Shown: piece by piece, positions 34,600 through 43,633 of the stretch
Numbering within the stretch: position 1 is the stretch's first letter
Layout of the letters: the number at the start of each line of letters is the position of its first letter
From: QHWK01 sp035259385
Lineage (GTDB): Bacteria; Acidobacteriota; Vicinamibacteria; Vicinamibacterales; CAVVIG01
Length of the DNA: 64,000 bases
Assembly (NCBI GenBank): GCA_035259385.1
Contig: DATFWL010000390.1
Location: 1 to 64,000, forward strand
Direction of reading: 5' to 3'
Notes under the pieces: generated by a model
What the model saw: only the letters and a program-made list of their open reading frames with translations
Database searches by the model: none
What the model was told of the DNA's origin: nothing
Made by a program: the position numbers and the translations under genes

Positions 34600-35577
34600 T
34601 CACTGCGCGTCCCCAGTATCGCCGTCGAGCCTGAGGATGACGAGCTGATTCATGTTGAAGAGCGGCACCAGCAGGCGGTGGCGTGCGACGTCCACATTGA
34701 TGTCCGCCGGCCCGTTCGGGTTCGCTGGATTCTCGAGCAGGGACACGAACTTGGCAATCGTGGTGATCTCCCGACGGGACGCACTGATGCGATACACCTT
34801 GCCGGTCACCCAACTCGTGACCAGCGTCGAACCGTCCGGCAGCCGCGCGTAGCCATCCAGCAACAGCGTGCCCGGCGGCAGGCCCACCGCGGATACGTCC
34901 ACGGCCGGCAACGTCGCGTCGACCGACACGCCGGTCGTGGGATTGAGCGAGAGCACCTGATGCCCGAAGAAGGTGACCCAGCTGACTCGTTCACCCTTGA
35001 CGAGAATGCCGTTCGGCGTCTGCAGCTGCGGTCCGGATGCCAGCACCGTCACGTGGTCGTTGCGATCGACCCGGAAGATCGCGCTGTTTGCGGTATCGGT
35101 CACGTATGCCACGCCGTTGTCGGCGACGACGACGTCGTTCAGGAAGAGTGGATTGCTGAACGGATCCGGGAACGGGATGCTCCGGATCGGCAGGCCGGTC
35201 ACGCGATCGAAGATCCGCAGCGTGTCGACATCGGTCACATACAGCGCATCGCCGCGTATCCAGAGGCCCTTCGGACCGTTCAGCGTGGCACCGTTCACGC
35301 CGTCGGCGATCCACTTGAGCGTGACGATCTCACCCCGCGGACTGACGATCGAGATGAACCCGTTGTGATCGATCGCGCCGGGATTTCCTGCCCCGACGTT
35401 CGACACGAGGTAAACGTCGGCGTCGCGGTCGTGGATCACCGATTCCGGCGTCTGGAAGCCGGGAACGATGAGCAGGAGAGGCGACGCGTCGCGTCCCTCG
35501 GAGATCGTGGCACCCGGGCGCGCGAGCGCCGCGCTCAGGACGATCACACAGGTGTAGAGGATCGTCTGCGGTTTCAT
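34600..35577 (-). CDS. Exported NHL/SMP-30-like beta-propeller protein
   Basis: A 325-residue protein with a signal peptide (ILYTCVIVLSAALARPGATIS), probably periplasmic. The body shows six-bladed propeller repeats of the NHL/SMP-30 type: GFQTPESVIHDRDADVYLVSNVGAGNPGAIDHNGFISIVSP, LNGPKGLWIRGDALYVTDVDTLRIFDR, FLNDVVVADNGVAYVTDTANSAIFRVD, and LLLDGYARLPDGSTLVTSWVTGKVYRI. NGP/ND/DG positions resemble metal-ligand sites of SMP-30 lactonases, so lactone hydrolysis or ligand binding is possible. AAAGGAG lies just before ATG. A hairpin (35601-35627) separates it from the upstream regulator. Confidence 0.75.
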   Translation of the reverse strand: MKPQTILYTCVIVLSAALARPGATISEGRDASPLLLIVPGFQTPESVIHDRDADVYLVSNVGAGNPGAIDHNGFISIVSPRGEIVTLKWIADGVNGATLNGPKGLWIRGDALYVTDVDTLRIFDRVTGLPIRSIPFPDPFSNPLFLNDVVVADNGVAYVTDTANSAIFRVDRNDHVTVLASGPQLQTPNGILVKGERVSWVTFFGHQVLSLNPTTGVSVDATLPAVDVSAVGLPPGTLLLDGYARLPDGSTLVTSWVTGKVYRISASRREITTIAKFVSLLENPANPNGPADINVDVARHRLLVPLFNMNQLVILRLDGDTGDAQ

Positions 35578-35600
35578 CGAAGCTCCTTTCGCCGCGTGGC

Positions 35601-35627
35601 GCGCAGGCGGCTGCGTCGCGCCTGCGC
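35601..35627 (-). terminator. Hairpin between the regulator stop and the NHL gene
   Basis: GCGCAGGCG (35601-35609) and CGCCTGCGC (35619-35627) form a perfect 9-bp stem with a 9-nt loop, 14 nt after the stop of the minus-strand ATPase regulator. No T-run follows, so it is terminator-like rather than a canonical intrinsic terminator. Confidence 0.45.
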
Positions 35628-35640
35628 GTCTGTTCGCGTT

Positions 35641-38600
35641 TCAGCCGACCTCCAGTTCCTCCTCGCGAAGCCGACGGACCGCGGCGGCGTCGAGCAACGC
35701 GTGGCGCAACGGCTCGCCGGGTTGCAGGGACTCGGCGAGCGCGGCGATGTGGGCGCGAGCCCTCGCTCGGTGAGCCGCCGCCAGGTCGGGCTGGCCCGCC
35801 CTCCGGTAGAGATCCCACGCCGTGCCGTGGACCCGCCAGGCGGACGTCGGCGGGTCGGTGCCTCCGTGCGCGGTCAGAGCATGATCGATGGCCTGCTTGC
35901 CGTCGCTCCAGTTCGACTCGGCGATCGCCACTTGCGCGCGCGTTTCCCATGCGAGCGCCTGGAGGTTCGGATCGGCCGTTGCGCGCGCGGCTTCGGTCAA
36001 GCGGTCCGCTTCGCGACGCGCGTTCGTCAGGTGTCCGGATTGCAACCAGGCGCGAGTGAGTCCGACGTGGGCGTGCAGCCGCCAATACCAGTGCAGGAAG
36101 AACTTCGGCGTCTGCGTTGGATCCCTGACGTGCTCGAAACACCGCCGCGCCTCGTCGTGGCGGCCCTGATCGATGGCTTCGAAGCCGGCCGCGAGCCGAC
36201 CGATGGTCTCCGCCTGCCCGGTCGGGTAGACGCTGCGGCGCATGAGTTCATCGCAGACCCGCTGCGCGCCCGCGAAGTCCATGGCCAGCGTCCGCAGCCA
36301 CGCCTCGCGATACATGAAGAGCCATGGATCGCTGCCATTCCTCTCGGCCATCTCCTCGTTGGTTCGAACGATGCGCAGCACCTGCCCGAATCGACCGAGT
36401 TGAATCAGGGCCAGCACCTGCGCGCTCAGCGCGAGCAGATGCACGATTGCGCTGGTCGGGTCGGTCAACGTGGCGATTCCGGCCTCGGCGGCCTCGGCCG
36501 CCTCGAGCGCCGCCGTGGATTCGCCCTGCAGCGCCTGCAAATGCGCGTAGATGATGCGGTCGTACCCGGGCGTACGCCTGTCGCTGGCCGGATGAACGAT
36601 CTGGTGAGCGGCGTGGCAGGCGTGAGCGTCCTCTGCGCGCCACGTGTCGTACAGAAGCCGCGTGCCGGTCGCGAGGAGGTTGACGCGCGCGTGGATCATC
36701 GGATCGTCGAGTCCGGCACTCTCCTTCGCGGCCTCCCGCAAGACCGCGATGGCGCGGTCGGGATCCAGCAACCCCAGGGGACGCGCGAGGCAACACTGCG
36801 CTTCGACCTGAGCGGCGGTGACACCGGCCTGCCTGGCGCGCGCCGATGCGGCCTCGAACACCGAGGCTGATTCCACCATCGCCCCGAGCGCGTACTGCGC
36901 GTCGCCGATCCGCTCGAGAATCTGAATCTCGACTGGCGTCCGGCGATCGGCAGGAAGTCGGGACACGAGATCGAGGGCGTGCTGGAGCACGTCGAGCGAA
37001 TCGCGAATCGCGAAACGACGGGCCGCATTCCCGGCCGCTTCCATCAAGTACCGGATCGCCTGCTCGTATTGATGTGCCTTCTCGAAGTGCAGCGCGAGCT
37101 CCGGCGCCAACGCCAGCGTGCGGGGACCGAACACAGTCTCGAGGCGTTCCCCAATCAGACGATGAAGCTTCGAACGGCTTACATCTGACAGCCGACGGTA
37201 GACGGCCTGGCGATACAGCGAATGGTGGAATTCGTAGTACGCCGACACTGTCCCATCGGCCAGTTCTGCCATTCCCGCCGTACGAATGAACAAGCGCCGT
37301 TCGGCGAGCCGCTCGCAAACCTGCTCGATGTCGTCCAACTCGGTCGGCGCGGCCGCCACCGCCCATGCCGGGAAGCGTTCGCCGATCGCGCTGGCCCGCC
37401 TCAGCACATGCTGCTCGGCCTCCGTCAGGCGATCGAACTGCTCATTGAGCATCTCCTGGAGCGACTGCGGTACGCCTGGCTCGATCCGGTCGACCGGCAC
37501 CGCCAGTCTCCACGTCTCGCGGTCGCGGGTGACGACCCCGCCAGCCACCAGGTCGCGAACGAGTGCCGCCACGAACAGCGGATTTCCGCCTGAGTGTCGA
37601 TGGATGGGGCCAGCAAGATCGGCAGCGACGCTGGCGTCACCGAAGTGCAGTGAGATGTACTCGGACACTTCAGCGGCCTCGAACGGCTCCAGATGGATCT
37701 CGCTGGCAAGGTTGCGAATGGCGAGGTCCTGCCGCAGGCGGTTCACTGCGGGCTGAGATGCGGTGGATGGGGGTCGCAGAGTGCCGATCAGAAGCACCTG
37801 CGCCGGTGCCTGACGCCGAGCCAACGTCGAAATGATGTCGAGCGTCGAGAGATCCGCCCAGTGGAGGTCCTCGAGTACCAGGATGAGTGCGCGATCGGCG
37901 GTGATAGCTTCGAGCGTGTCACAGACTTCGCGGACCATGCGCTCGCGTGTCGCACCGGCTGTATCACGTTGCAGTGCCTGCCGCTGTTCGGCTTTCACCA
38001 GCGAGGGAAACTGCAACATCCAGGTCGGCGCCCGCGTCGCGAGCGTCTGGACGAAACGCCCGGCGTCGGACGCTCGGATCAACTGGTCGATCGCCTCGAG
38101 CATGGGGTAATACGCTTCCTGGCCGCCGAATCCCTCGATGCATTGGCCGCGCGCGATCTGCAGATCCCGCAGCCGGCCGGCGCGCTGGACGAACAGGTCG
38201 ACGAACGTGGTCTTGCCGATCCCTGCCTCCCCGGTCACGAACACGACCTGCCGCTCGCCTCGCATCGCGCGTTCCAGAGAGTCGTCGAGACGGCTGCGCG
38301 CCGCCTGGCGATCGACGAACGGTCTCGTGGCGGCCGTGGGTCTGGCGGCTGACGCGCGGTGCTCGTCCGTGACGGGTGCGACGAACTGATACCCCCGCTT
38401 CGGAAACGTGCGAATGAACTCCGGGTTGTCGCGCCGGTCGCCGAGGACCTTGCGGATGCCCAGGATGTACTTCTTGACGACCTCTTGATTCACGAAGGTG
38501 TCGGCCCAGAGGGCTTCGAGGATCTCTTCATGCGTGACGAGCCGGTCGTGGTGGTCGACGAGGTAGCGCAGCAGGTCGAAGGCTTTCGGCGTGAGCGACA

Positions 38601-38667
38601 CGCGCTCGTCCCCGCGCCACAGGCAGTGGTTGATCGTGTCGAGCCTGAAGGCGTGGAACTGCTTCAT
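35641..38667 (-). CDS. Winged-helix / AAA ATPase / TPR transcriptional regulator
   Basis: A 1008-residue regulator. An OmpR-type winged-helix domain fills residues 1-100 (LTPKAFDLLRYLVDHHDRLVTHEEILEALWAD through KRGYQFVAPV). A STAND-like AAA domain follows, with Walker A GEAGIGKT near residue 150 and Walker B ALILVLEDLHWAD. The C-terminal half is helical repeats of TPR type (about 550-990). Such proteins are thought to oligomerise on a signal and activate transcription; they are frequent in Acidobacteriota. It faces away from the cytochrome gene located upstream. A TACAAT box at 38712-38717 may be its promoter. Confidence 0.88.
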   Translation of the reverse strand: MKQFHAFRLDTINHCLWRGDERVSLTPKAFDLLRYLVDHHDRLVTHEEILEALWADTFVNQEVVKKYILGIRKVLGDRRDNPEFIRTFPKRGYQFVAPVTDEHRASAARPTAATRPFVDRQAARSRLDDSLERAMRGERQVVFVTGEAGIGKTTFVDLFVQRAGRLRDLQIARGQCIEGFGGQEAYYPMLEAIDQLIRASDAGRFVQTLATRAPTWMLQFPSLVKAEQRQALQRDTAGATRERMVREVCDTLEAITADRALILVLEDLHWADLSTLDIISTLARRQAPAQVLLIGTLRPPSTASQPAVNRLRQDLAIRNLASEIHLEPFEAAEVSEYISLHFGDASVAADLAGPIHRHSGGNPLFVAALVRDLVAGGVVTRDRETWRLAVPVDRIEPGVPQSLQEMLNEQFDRLTEAEQHVLRRASAIGERFPAWAVAAAPTELDDIEQVCERLAERRLFIRTAGMAELADGTVSAYYEFHHSLYRQAVYRRLSDVSRSKLHRLIGERLETVFGPRTLALAPELALHFEKAHQYEQAIRYLMEAAGNAARRFAIRDSLDVLQHALDLVSRLPADRRTPVEIQILERIGDAQYALGAMVESASVFEAASARARQAGVTAAQVEAQCCLARPLGLLDPDRAIAVLREAAKESAGLDDPMIHARVNLLATGTRLLYDTWRAEDAHACHAAHQIVHPASDRRTPGYDRIIYAHLQALQGESTAALEAAEAAEAGIATLTDPTSAIVHLLALSAQVLALIQLGRFGQVLRIVRTNEEMAERNGSDPWLFMYREAWLRTLAMDFAGAQRVCDELMRRSVYPTGQAETIGRLAAGFEAIDQGRHDEARRCFEHVRDPTQTPKFFLHWYWRLHAHVGLTRAWLQSGHLTNARREADRLTEAARATADPNLQALAWETRAQVAIAESNWSDGKQAIDHALTAHGGTDPPTSAWRVHGTAWDLYRRAGQPDLAAAHRARARAHIAALAESLQPGEPLRHALLDAAAVRRLREEELEVG

Positions 38668-38711
38668 CGTGGAGGGACTTGCTGACCGGGCGCGTCCGCT
38701 TGACGCTACCT

Positions 38712-38717
38712 ATTGTA
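38712..38717 (-). promoter_or_regulatory. Possible -10 box of the ATPase regulator gene
   Basis: On the minus strand TACAAT lies 44 nt upstream of the regulator ATG in an otherwise GC-rich stretch. The hexamer 17 nt further upstream (TCGTGA) is a poor -35 match, so only the -10 is supported. Confidence 0.35.
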
Positions 38718-38817
38718 GTCCGCGCCACATGTCGTCACGAAAGCAAGACTCGCCCCGCACGTTTCCGTCAGGTCTTCAAGGTGGGACCGGCCGATTCTGG
38801 TCGGATCACGCGAGACG

Positions 38818-38847
38818 GAGCCCGATCGTCGATCGACGATCGGGCTC
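38818..38847 (-). terminator. 30-bp perfect palindrome after the first di-haem cytochrome
   Basis: GAGCCCGATCGTC, GATC, GACGATCGGGCTC form an uninterrupted 30-bp palindrome 38 nt downstream of the stop of the cytochrome gene. A strong RNA hairpin is expected. There is no T-run on the minus strand, so factor-dependent or hairpin-only termination is likely. A protein-binding role is possible too. Confidence 0.5.
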
Positions 38848-38885
38848 TGTCTGCGCCAGGTTTCGCTTCGGTGGTGGCGGTCAGA

Positions 38886-41291
38886 TCAGGGGCACGTCGC
38901 GATGATCGGCTGGGTGAAGTTTGCGTAAGGCGTGCCCGGCGTGCCGAGCGGGGTCGAATGGCCAAACTTGCCGTTGGCCGGAATACACAGCGTGTCATCG
39001 GTCGTCGGCTGCGTCGTCGCTCCGTGACGCGAGCCGTTCGACACTTGCAGGCTCGGATGATCGAACGGCGCGCTCTCGTTCGCGACTCGCGGGTCGCTGA
39101 GTGCGATCAGGAAGTTCGTCAGATCCGTCATCTCGGTGTCCGTCAGTCCGAGCGGCTGGACGTCGACGTCGAGATTTGCGATGTTCTCCAGCGGAAAATC
39201 CCCGCCGCGGTTGTAGAACGCGATCACGCCTTCCAGCGTGAGCGTGCCGCCGTTGTGAAAATACGGCGCCGTGAACTCGACGTTGCGCAATCCGGGTGTC
39301 TTGAAGGCGCCATCGACCGCGACGCGCTCGTTGGGCTGGAGTGGTGGGGCCAGCAGCTTTGGCGCCTCGCCCGGATCTTTTGAATCGGGCAGCAGGCTGG
39401 CGGCGCCCGCCAGCATGAGGGTCAGATCGGCAGGCGGCGAAGGGGCCAGAGCCAGCACGTCAAGAGCACCGTCGTCCTGGACGAAGGTCTCGGTCGCCGG
39501 ATCGAAGCTGGCTGGACACGACAGCGCGGGGTTCTTCGCCATTTTGCATGACGCCAACTCTTCGTCACTGGGCACCGTCCGCAGAAGCGTCCGGGCGTCC
39601 GCGATCAGCCCTTCTGCCGCGGCGCGCGTCGGATCGCCGTCAGGCAGGAGGGCTGCGGCGCGTGACAACAGGGTCGCCGCCTCGTCCGGACGCGCCAGAA
39701 TGCGGGGAATGCCCTTCGATCGCAAGCACGCGTCGTCTGCTGTCGGGCAGGCGCGCGCGAGCACCGTCTGGAAGTATCGCGAATTCGAGAGCGGTCGCTG
39801 GCGTGGTCCGATTGTCGCACCGAGCCCGACGTCGTCGCTGGTACGGCGGACAGCGGTGTTGTAGTGGCCGTTGTCGTACACCGCGACGCGGTCGTCCCCC
39901 ATGATCATCCGCTCGAGGATCTCGAACTGCTGCACGTTGGTCAGCGACGCGTTCGTGAACTCCGGGCCACCGTGGCAGTTGATGCACTTGCCGCGCGTCA
40001 GGAACAGGGTCAGCCCGTTCTGCTGCGACGCGGTCAGTCGCGCGTCGTCGCCTTCCATGAACTGATCGAACGGAGTTTCGTTCGGGATGAGCGTCTTCTC
40101 GTATTCCTGAACCGCGAGTCCCATGAAGAGCGAGAAGTTGAACTCCATCGCCGTGAATTGATTCGGACGGGTCGGAGACGCCGCCTGAACGAACCTCGGA
40201 GTGGGGCCGCTCAGATCGACGACCCACCCTGGCGCGTTCCACCAGCGCGGATCGAACGCTCGTTCGATGAGACACGTGTACGCGTTTTCGGTCGCCACGC
40301 TGCAGCCAAGCACGTCCCTGTCGAGGCCCAGAGATCCGGCGTACGGACCAAGAACGCTATCCTCGGGATCGACGACCTGCAGCGCCAATGCGACGGTCCC
40401 CGCGTCGAGCATCTTGCGCCCGAGGTCCGGGAACCGGCGTCCAGCGAATGACATCTCGCGGTTGCTGAGCGGCGGTCCGTCGGCCTGCGATGCTGCCGAC
40501 GAAGCGGGAATGGTCACGCTGACGAGCTGCGGGTGCGCGGGCCTGGGATGTCGGCCCTGCGGCATCCTGACGACGCGCGCCGTCGGGTCGAGACGGCCGA
40601 TGGTGTTGACGCCGTTGAATTCGAACCGCGCGCGCGCATCCCAGAAGTTTCGATGGTTGAGGGCGGCACCGATCGTCGTCGGCGTATTGCGCGGTTCGAC
40701 GTTGCGCACCTGACCAGTTTCGCCCGTCGCGACGTTGAAGATCGCACCGAGTCCCGTTGGATCGCGGGTGCCTTGATCCGCCAGCGGCGTGCCGCTCAAG
40801 CCGGCAAAGTTCGCGTTGAACACACCCTGCGACGAGGCAACATCGTTGGTGTCGCGGGTGAGATCGTGGAACGGGAAATCCTTGACCTCCAGCAGGTAAT
40901 TTGCACGGAACCCGAAATCCGCCCCTGAGGAAAAGAACGGGTCCGGCGGGACACTCTGGCTGCCCGGATTCAATTGGTTGATCACACGGTTGTCGGCGCC
41001 GGCGTGAAAGTGGCAGCTGGCGCACGCCTGACCGTCGCTGCCGACCTGCTGATCCCAGAACAACGCCTTGCCAAGAATCAGCAGCGCCGATCGATTGACG
41101 ACAAACCGCGTCATATTCGGCGCGTCGACGATGGCGATGGTCTTCAGCGAATCAGTGTGCGATCGGGCCATCGCACGCAACTCGCTGGCGGTCAGCGGTT
41201 GCGGTTCCTGCGCGAGATGCGATGTGACGGCGAGGGTCGAGGCTGCCATGGTGACCGCGGTCGTGACGAACACCTGTTCCTTCCAGCTCAT
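38886..41291 (-). CDS. Di-haem cytochrome c peroxidase-like protein (MauG/CcpA superfamily), long form
   Basis: An 801-residue exported protein with a signal peptide (VTTAVTMAASTLAVTSHLAQ). Two c-type haem sites are seen: CASCH at residues 90-94 and CINCH at 436-440. Conserved context includes GKALFWDQQVGSDGQACASCHFHAGADNRV, NTPTTIGAALNHRNFWDARA and the C-terminal FKTPGLRNVEFTAPYFHNGGTLTLEGVIAFYNRGGD, all typical of the peroxidase superfamily. Classical peroxidases are about 330 residues; the spacer between haems is far longer here. It probably works in the periplasm in peroxide reduction or oxidation of an unknown substrate. AAAGGAGG 8 nt before ATG sets the start; 7 upstream codons in frame were excluded. 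Confidence 0.9.
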   Translation of the reverse strand: MSWKEQVFVTTAVTMAASTLAVTSHLAQEPQPLTASELRAMARSHTDSLKTIAIVDAPNMTRFVVNRSALLILGKALFWDQQVGSDGQACASCHFHAGADNRVINQLNPGSQSVPPDPFFSSGADFGFRANYLLEVKDFPFHDLTRDTNDVASSQGVFNANFAGLSGTPLADQGTRDPTGLGAIFNVATGETGQVRNVEPRNTPTTIGAALNHRNFWDARARFEFNGVNTIGRLDPTARVVRMPQGRHPRPAHPQLVSVTIPASSAASQADGPPLSNREMSFAGRRFPDLGRKMLDAGTVALALQVVDPEDSVLGPYAGSLGLDRDVLGCSVATENAYTCLIERAFDPRWWNAPGWVVDLSGPTPRFVQAASPTRPNQFTAMEFNFSLFMGLAVQEYEKTLIPNETPFDQFMEGDDARLTASQQNGLTLFLTRGKCINCHGGPEFTNASLTNVQQFEILERMIMGDDRVAVYDNGHYNTAVRRTSDDVGLGATIGPRQRPLSNSRYFQTVLARACPTADDACLRSKGIPRILARPDEAATLLSRAAALLPDGDPTRAAAEGLIADARTLLRTVPSDEELASCKMAKNPALSCPASFDPATETFVQDDGALDVLALAPSPPADLTLMLAGAASLLPDSKDPGEAPKLLAPPLQPNERVAVDGAFKTPGLRNVEFTAPYFHNGGTLTLEGVIAFYNRGGDFPLENIANLDVDVQPLGLTDTEMTDLTNFLIALSDPRVANESAPFDHPSLQVSNGSRHGATTQPTTDDTLCIPANGKFGHSTPLGTPGTPYANFTQPIIATCP

Positions 41292-41462
41292 ACGCGCGCC
41301 TCCTTTGATCACGGCACACGCGTCGGAGTGGAACGCGACCGCGTGCTCGCTTCGATGACCGCAGTCTGGCGCTGCAATCGACCACTCACCACGGACGATG
41401 CCCGTACATCGCTCCTACAGCAGTCGTGCGGACGTTGAGCGTTCGGTTTTCTGGTGGGTAAG

Positions 41463-41556
41463 AGAGCGCATTTCGAAATCGATGCGGGGCTGCCGTTTTC
41501 AGGGTGGCCAAAGTGCGGCCTGAAAGGCCGCACCGACAGATTTTGAAACGCACTCC
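41463..41556. repeat. Imperfect-palindrome element, MITE-like, with central hairpin
   Basis: Arms AGAGCGCATTTCGAAATC (41463-41480) and GATTTTGAAACGCACTCC (41539-41556) are inverted copies matching at 14 of 18 positions. The centre contains a perfect hairpin, GTGCGGCCT-GAA-AGGCCGCAC (41513-41533). The right end shares GAGTGCGTTKCAA with the element at 974-1129. It lies in the gene-free stretch 41292-41603, which otherwise holds only the hairpin at 41578-41621 and the promoter region of the cytochrome gene. Confidence 0.5.
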
Positions 41557-41577
41557 AAAAAGGCCTGCGCTGCCTGA

Positions 41578-41621
41578 GATCGCGCGCAATCCTGAAGCGC
41601 GCTCTAAACTTGCGCGCGATC
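41578..41621 (-). terminator. Hairpin spanning the stop codon of the XRE/ATPase gene
   Basis: GATCGCGCGCAA (41578-41589) and TTGCGCGCGATC (41610-41621) make a perfect 12-bp stem with a 20-nt loop that contains the stop codon at 41604-41606. It could stop transcription or protect the mRNA end of this minus-strand operon. Confidence 0.45.
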
Positions 41622-43625
41622 GATGTTCAGCTCAGGAAGGAGATCAGCGGGCGGAAATACCGTACCTGCGTCAGAAACCAGGCGCTGGCGCGATAAAGGA
41701 GCGATGAGGCCCGATCGAGCGAGCCGTCCACGCCGGTCGCCGGTTGCGAGGGCGCGGTCCGCACTTTCGGTCAGCGTGGTTCCACCGCGCCACGAGATCG
41801 CCATCGCCTGGAATGCTTCGACTGCGTGTATGGACGGAGCTGGCACCGCGTTCACGTCGCCGTCGTCGCCGGCGATGCGCCCGAACAACGTTTCGGCCAG
41901 CGCGGCCAGATCCATGTGATTGGCAGCTCGCGCGAGCGCCAGACCCTGATCGAGCATGGCGCGTGCGCTTCCCGACGCTCCCTGCGTGGAGGTCATCAGC
42001 GCTGCGCCGATCAGCGCTCTCGCCATCGCCGCGGGCGGAAGAGGCGGTGCGTTCAGGATTTGTTCGTACCAATGGAGGCCTTCGGTCGCATGTCCCCGGA
42101 TCAACCAGAAGCGCATCAGCCCGAAGGCAATGTCTGCCGCGTCGACGGCACGGCCTCTCGCGAGGAGCCACGTCAGCGCCCAACGGTACGTCTCGAGGTC
42201 GTCATGAACGTGATCCAGCCATTCGGCGTGCGCAGGTCCGACCAGCCCCTCTGCGGCGCGCCCGCATTCACTGAGGCAGTAGCCGGCCAGCGCCGCGAGC
42301 GCAGCGTCGTGCTCACCTGCCATCGTGAGCTCCCGAACCGCGTACGCCCGCACCGTTGCAAGCATCACGTACATGGGACGCGTCGCGAACGCGGACTCCG
42401 CGCGAAGCAGGAGACTCTTGTCAATCAACCGGGCCACGACGCCAAGTGCTCCGTCGCTGTCGGCGGCAACCCCGTCATCAGCCGCAAGCACAGCTGCCGC
42501 CTCGATCGAGAAAGGGCCTGGCAGCGCACCGAGGCGGCGAAAGGCGCGCTGCTCGCTCGGGCCAAGGAGTTGATAGCTCCACGCGACCGTCGCACTGATC
42601 GTCTGTTGGCGTTCTGGTGCATCGCGGGCTTCGATCGGCGAGAGCAGGACGTCGTGCTCGAGTCTGCGGAGCAGATCCTCAACGGTCAACACTTTGGTCC
42701 AACGGGCTGCGAGCTCGAGGGCAAGCGGCAATCGGTCGAGGCGCTGACAGATTGCCGTCACGGTCGGACCAGTGGCGGATGTCAGGCGAAAATGGGGGTG
42801 CACGTCGCGTACGCGCTCGAGGAAGAGTCGCACGGCCGGCATGCGGGCGAGATCCGCGGGTGACAGCGCATCCGAGCCCGATTCCAGTTCAAGAGGCACA
42901 ACGGGGTACTCGCGCTCTCCGCGGACGCGGAGGGGAGCGCGACTGGTAACCAGCATGCGGAGCGGCCTGGCCGCGGTGAGGAGGTGTGCGACCAGCGGCG
43001 CTGCGTCCAGGACCTGCTCGAACGTATCCAGGACCAGCAGTGTCGGCTGATTTTCACAAGCAAGACGAGCGCGCTGTGGCAAATCCGATGCGCTGACGTC
43101 AGCGAACCCAAACGCCTCGACGATCGCTGACGCTACCAACCTGGGTTCGCGAATGGAGGCCAGAGACACGAACAGCACGCGCACGCAATCCTCGTCGGCG
43201 ATCGCGCGAGCGACTTCCAGGGCCAGGCGGCTCTTCCCGACTCCTCCTGGACCAGTGAGTGTGACGAGACGTGCGGCGGTATCGGCGAACCAAGCGCGTA
43301 ACGTCCGAACGTCGGCCTCGCGGCCAAGTAGCGGAGTCGGCGCGATCGGCAGCGCGTCGCGGTTCGATTCATCGATGGCCGCGTCCGGCGACGGAGCTCG
43401 CGGACTCGCAAGGAACGTGTCGCGCGCCGTTCCGGTCAAATCGAGCGCCGCCGATAGCGCGCGCACCGTCTCGGGGTGCGGCCGCCGCCGCTGGCCACGC
43501 TCCAGCGCACTAACCGCATGCACTGAAAGGCCCGCAATTGTCGCGAGCTCCTCTTGCGTGAAGCCTGCCGCCTCACGTAACGCTTTGAGCCGGGTAGCGA
43601 ACGACGGTGGCGCGCCGGATTTCAT
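41604..43625 (-). CDS. XRE-type helix-turn-helix / NB-ARC-like ATPase regulator
   Basis: A 673-residue regulator. The N-terminal XRE helix-turn-helix is FATRLKALREAAGFTQEELATIAGLSVHAVSALERGQRRRPHPETVRALSAAL. The ATPase has LLGREADVRTLRAWF, Walker A LTGPGGVGKSRLA, LLVLDTFEQVLDAAPLVAHLL and the downstream CQRLDRLPLALELAARW, as in the bacterial LuxR/AfsR-type ATPases. The C-terminal third is helical, TPR-like. It starts 8 nt after the sigma-54 activator's stop, so the two form an operon. I took the ATG at 43625, which sits at the domain start; frames further upstream would overlap the activator gene. Confidence 0.88.
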   Translation of the reverse strand: MKSGAPPSFATRLKALREAAGFTQEELATIAGLSVHAVSALERGQRRRPHPETVRALSAALDLTGTARDTFLASPRAPSPDAAIDESNRDALPIAPTPLLGREADVRTLRAWFADTAARLVTLTGPGGVGKSRLALEVARAIADEDCVRVLFVSLASIREPRLVASAIVEAFGFADVSASDLPQRARLACENQPTLLVLDTFEQVLDAAPLVAHLLTAARPLRMLVTSRAPLRVRGEREYPVVPLELESGSDALSPADLARMPAVRLFLERVRDVHPHFRLTSATGPTVTAICQRLDRLPLALELAARWTKVLTVEDLLRRLEHDVLLSPIEARDAPERQQTISATVAWSYQLLGPSEQRAFRRLGALPGPFSIEAAAVLAADDGVAADSDGALGVVARLIDKSLLLRAESAFATRPMYVMLATVRAYAVRELTMAGEHDAALAALAGYCLSECGRAAEGLVGPAHAEWLDHVHDDLETYRWALTWLLARGRAVDAADIAFGLMRFWLIRGHATEGLHWYEQILNAPPLPPAAMARALIGAALMTSTQGASGSARAMLDQGLALARAANHMDLAALAETLFGRIAGDDGDVNAVPAPSIHAVEAFQAMAISWRGGTTLTESADRALATGDRRGRLARSGLIAPLSRQRLVSDAGTVFPPADLLPELNIDRAQV

Positions 43626-43633
43626 CGCGCCGT

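Noticed and set aside
34678..36870. Plus-strand open frame of 730 codons
   Set aside because: Antisense to the NHL-type and winged-helix/ATPase genes, which have clear domains and ribosome sites.
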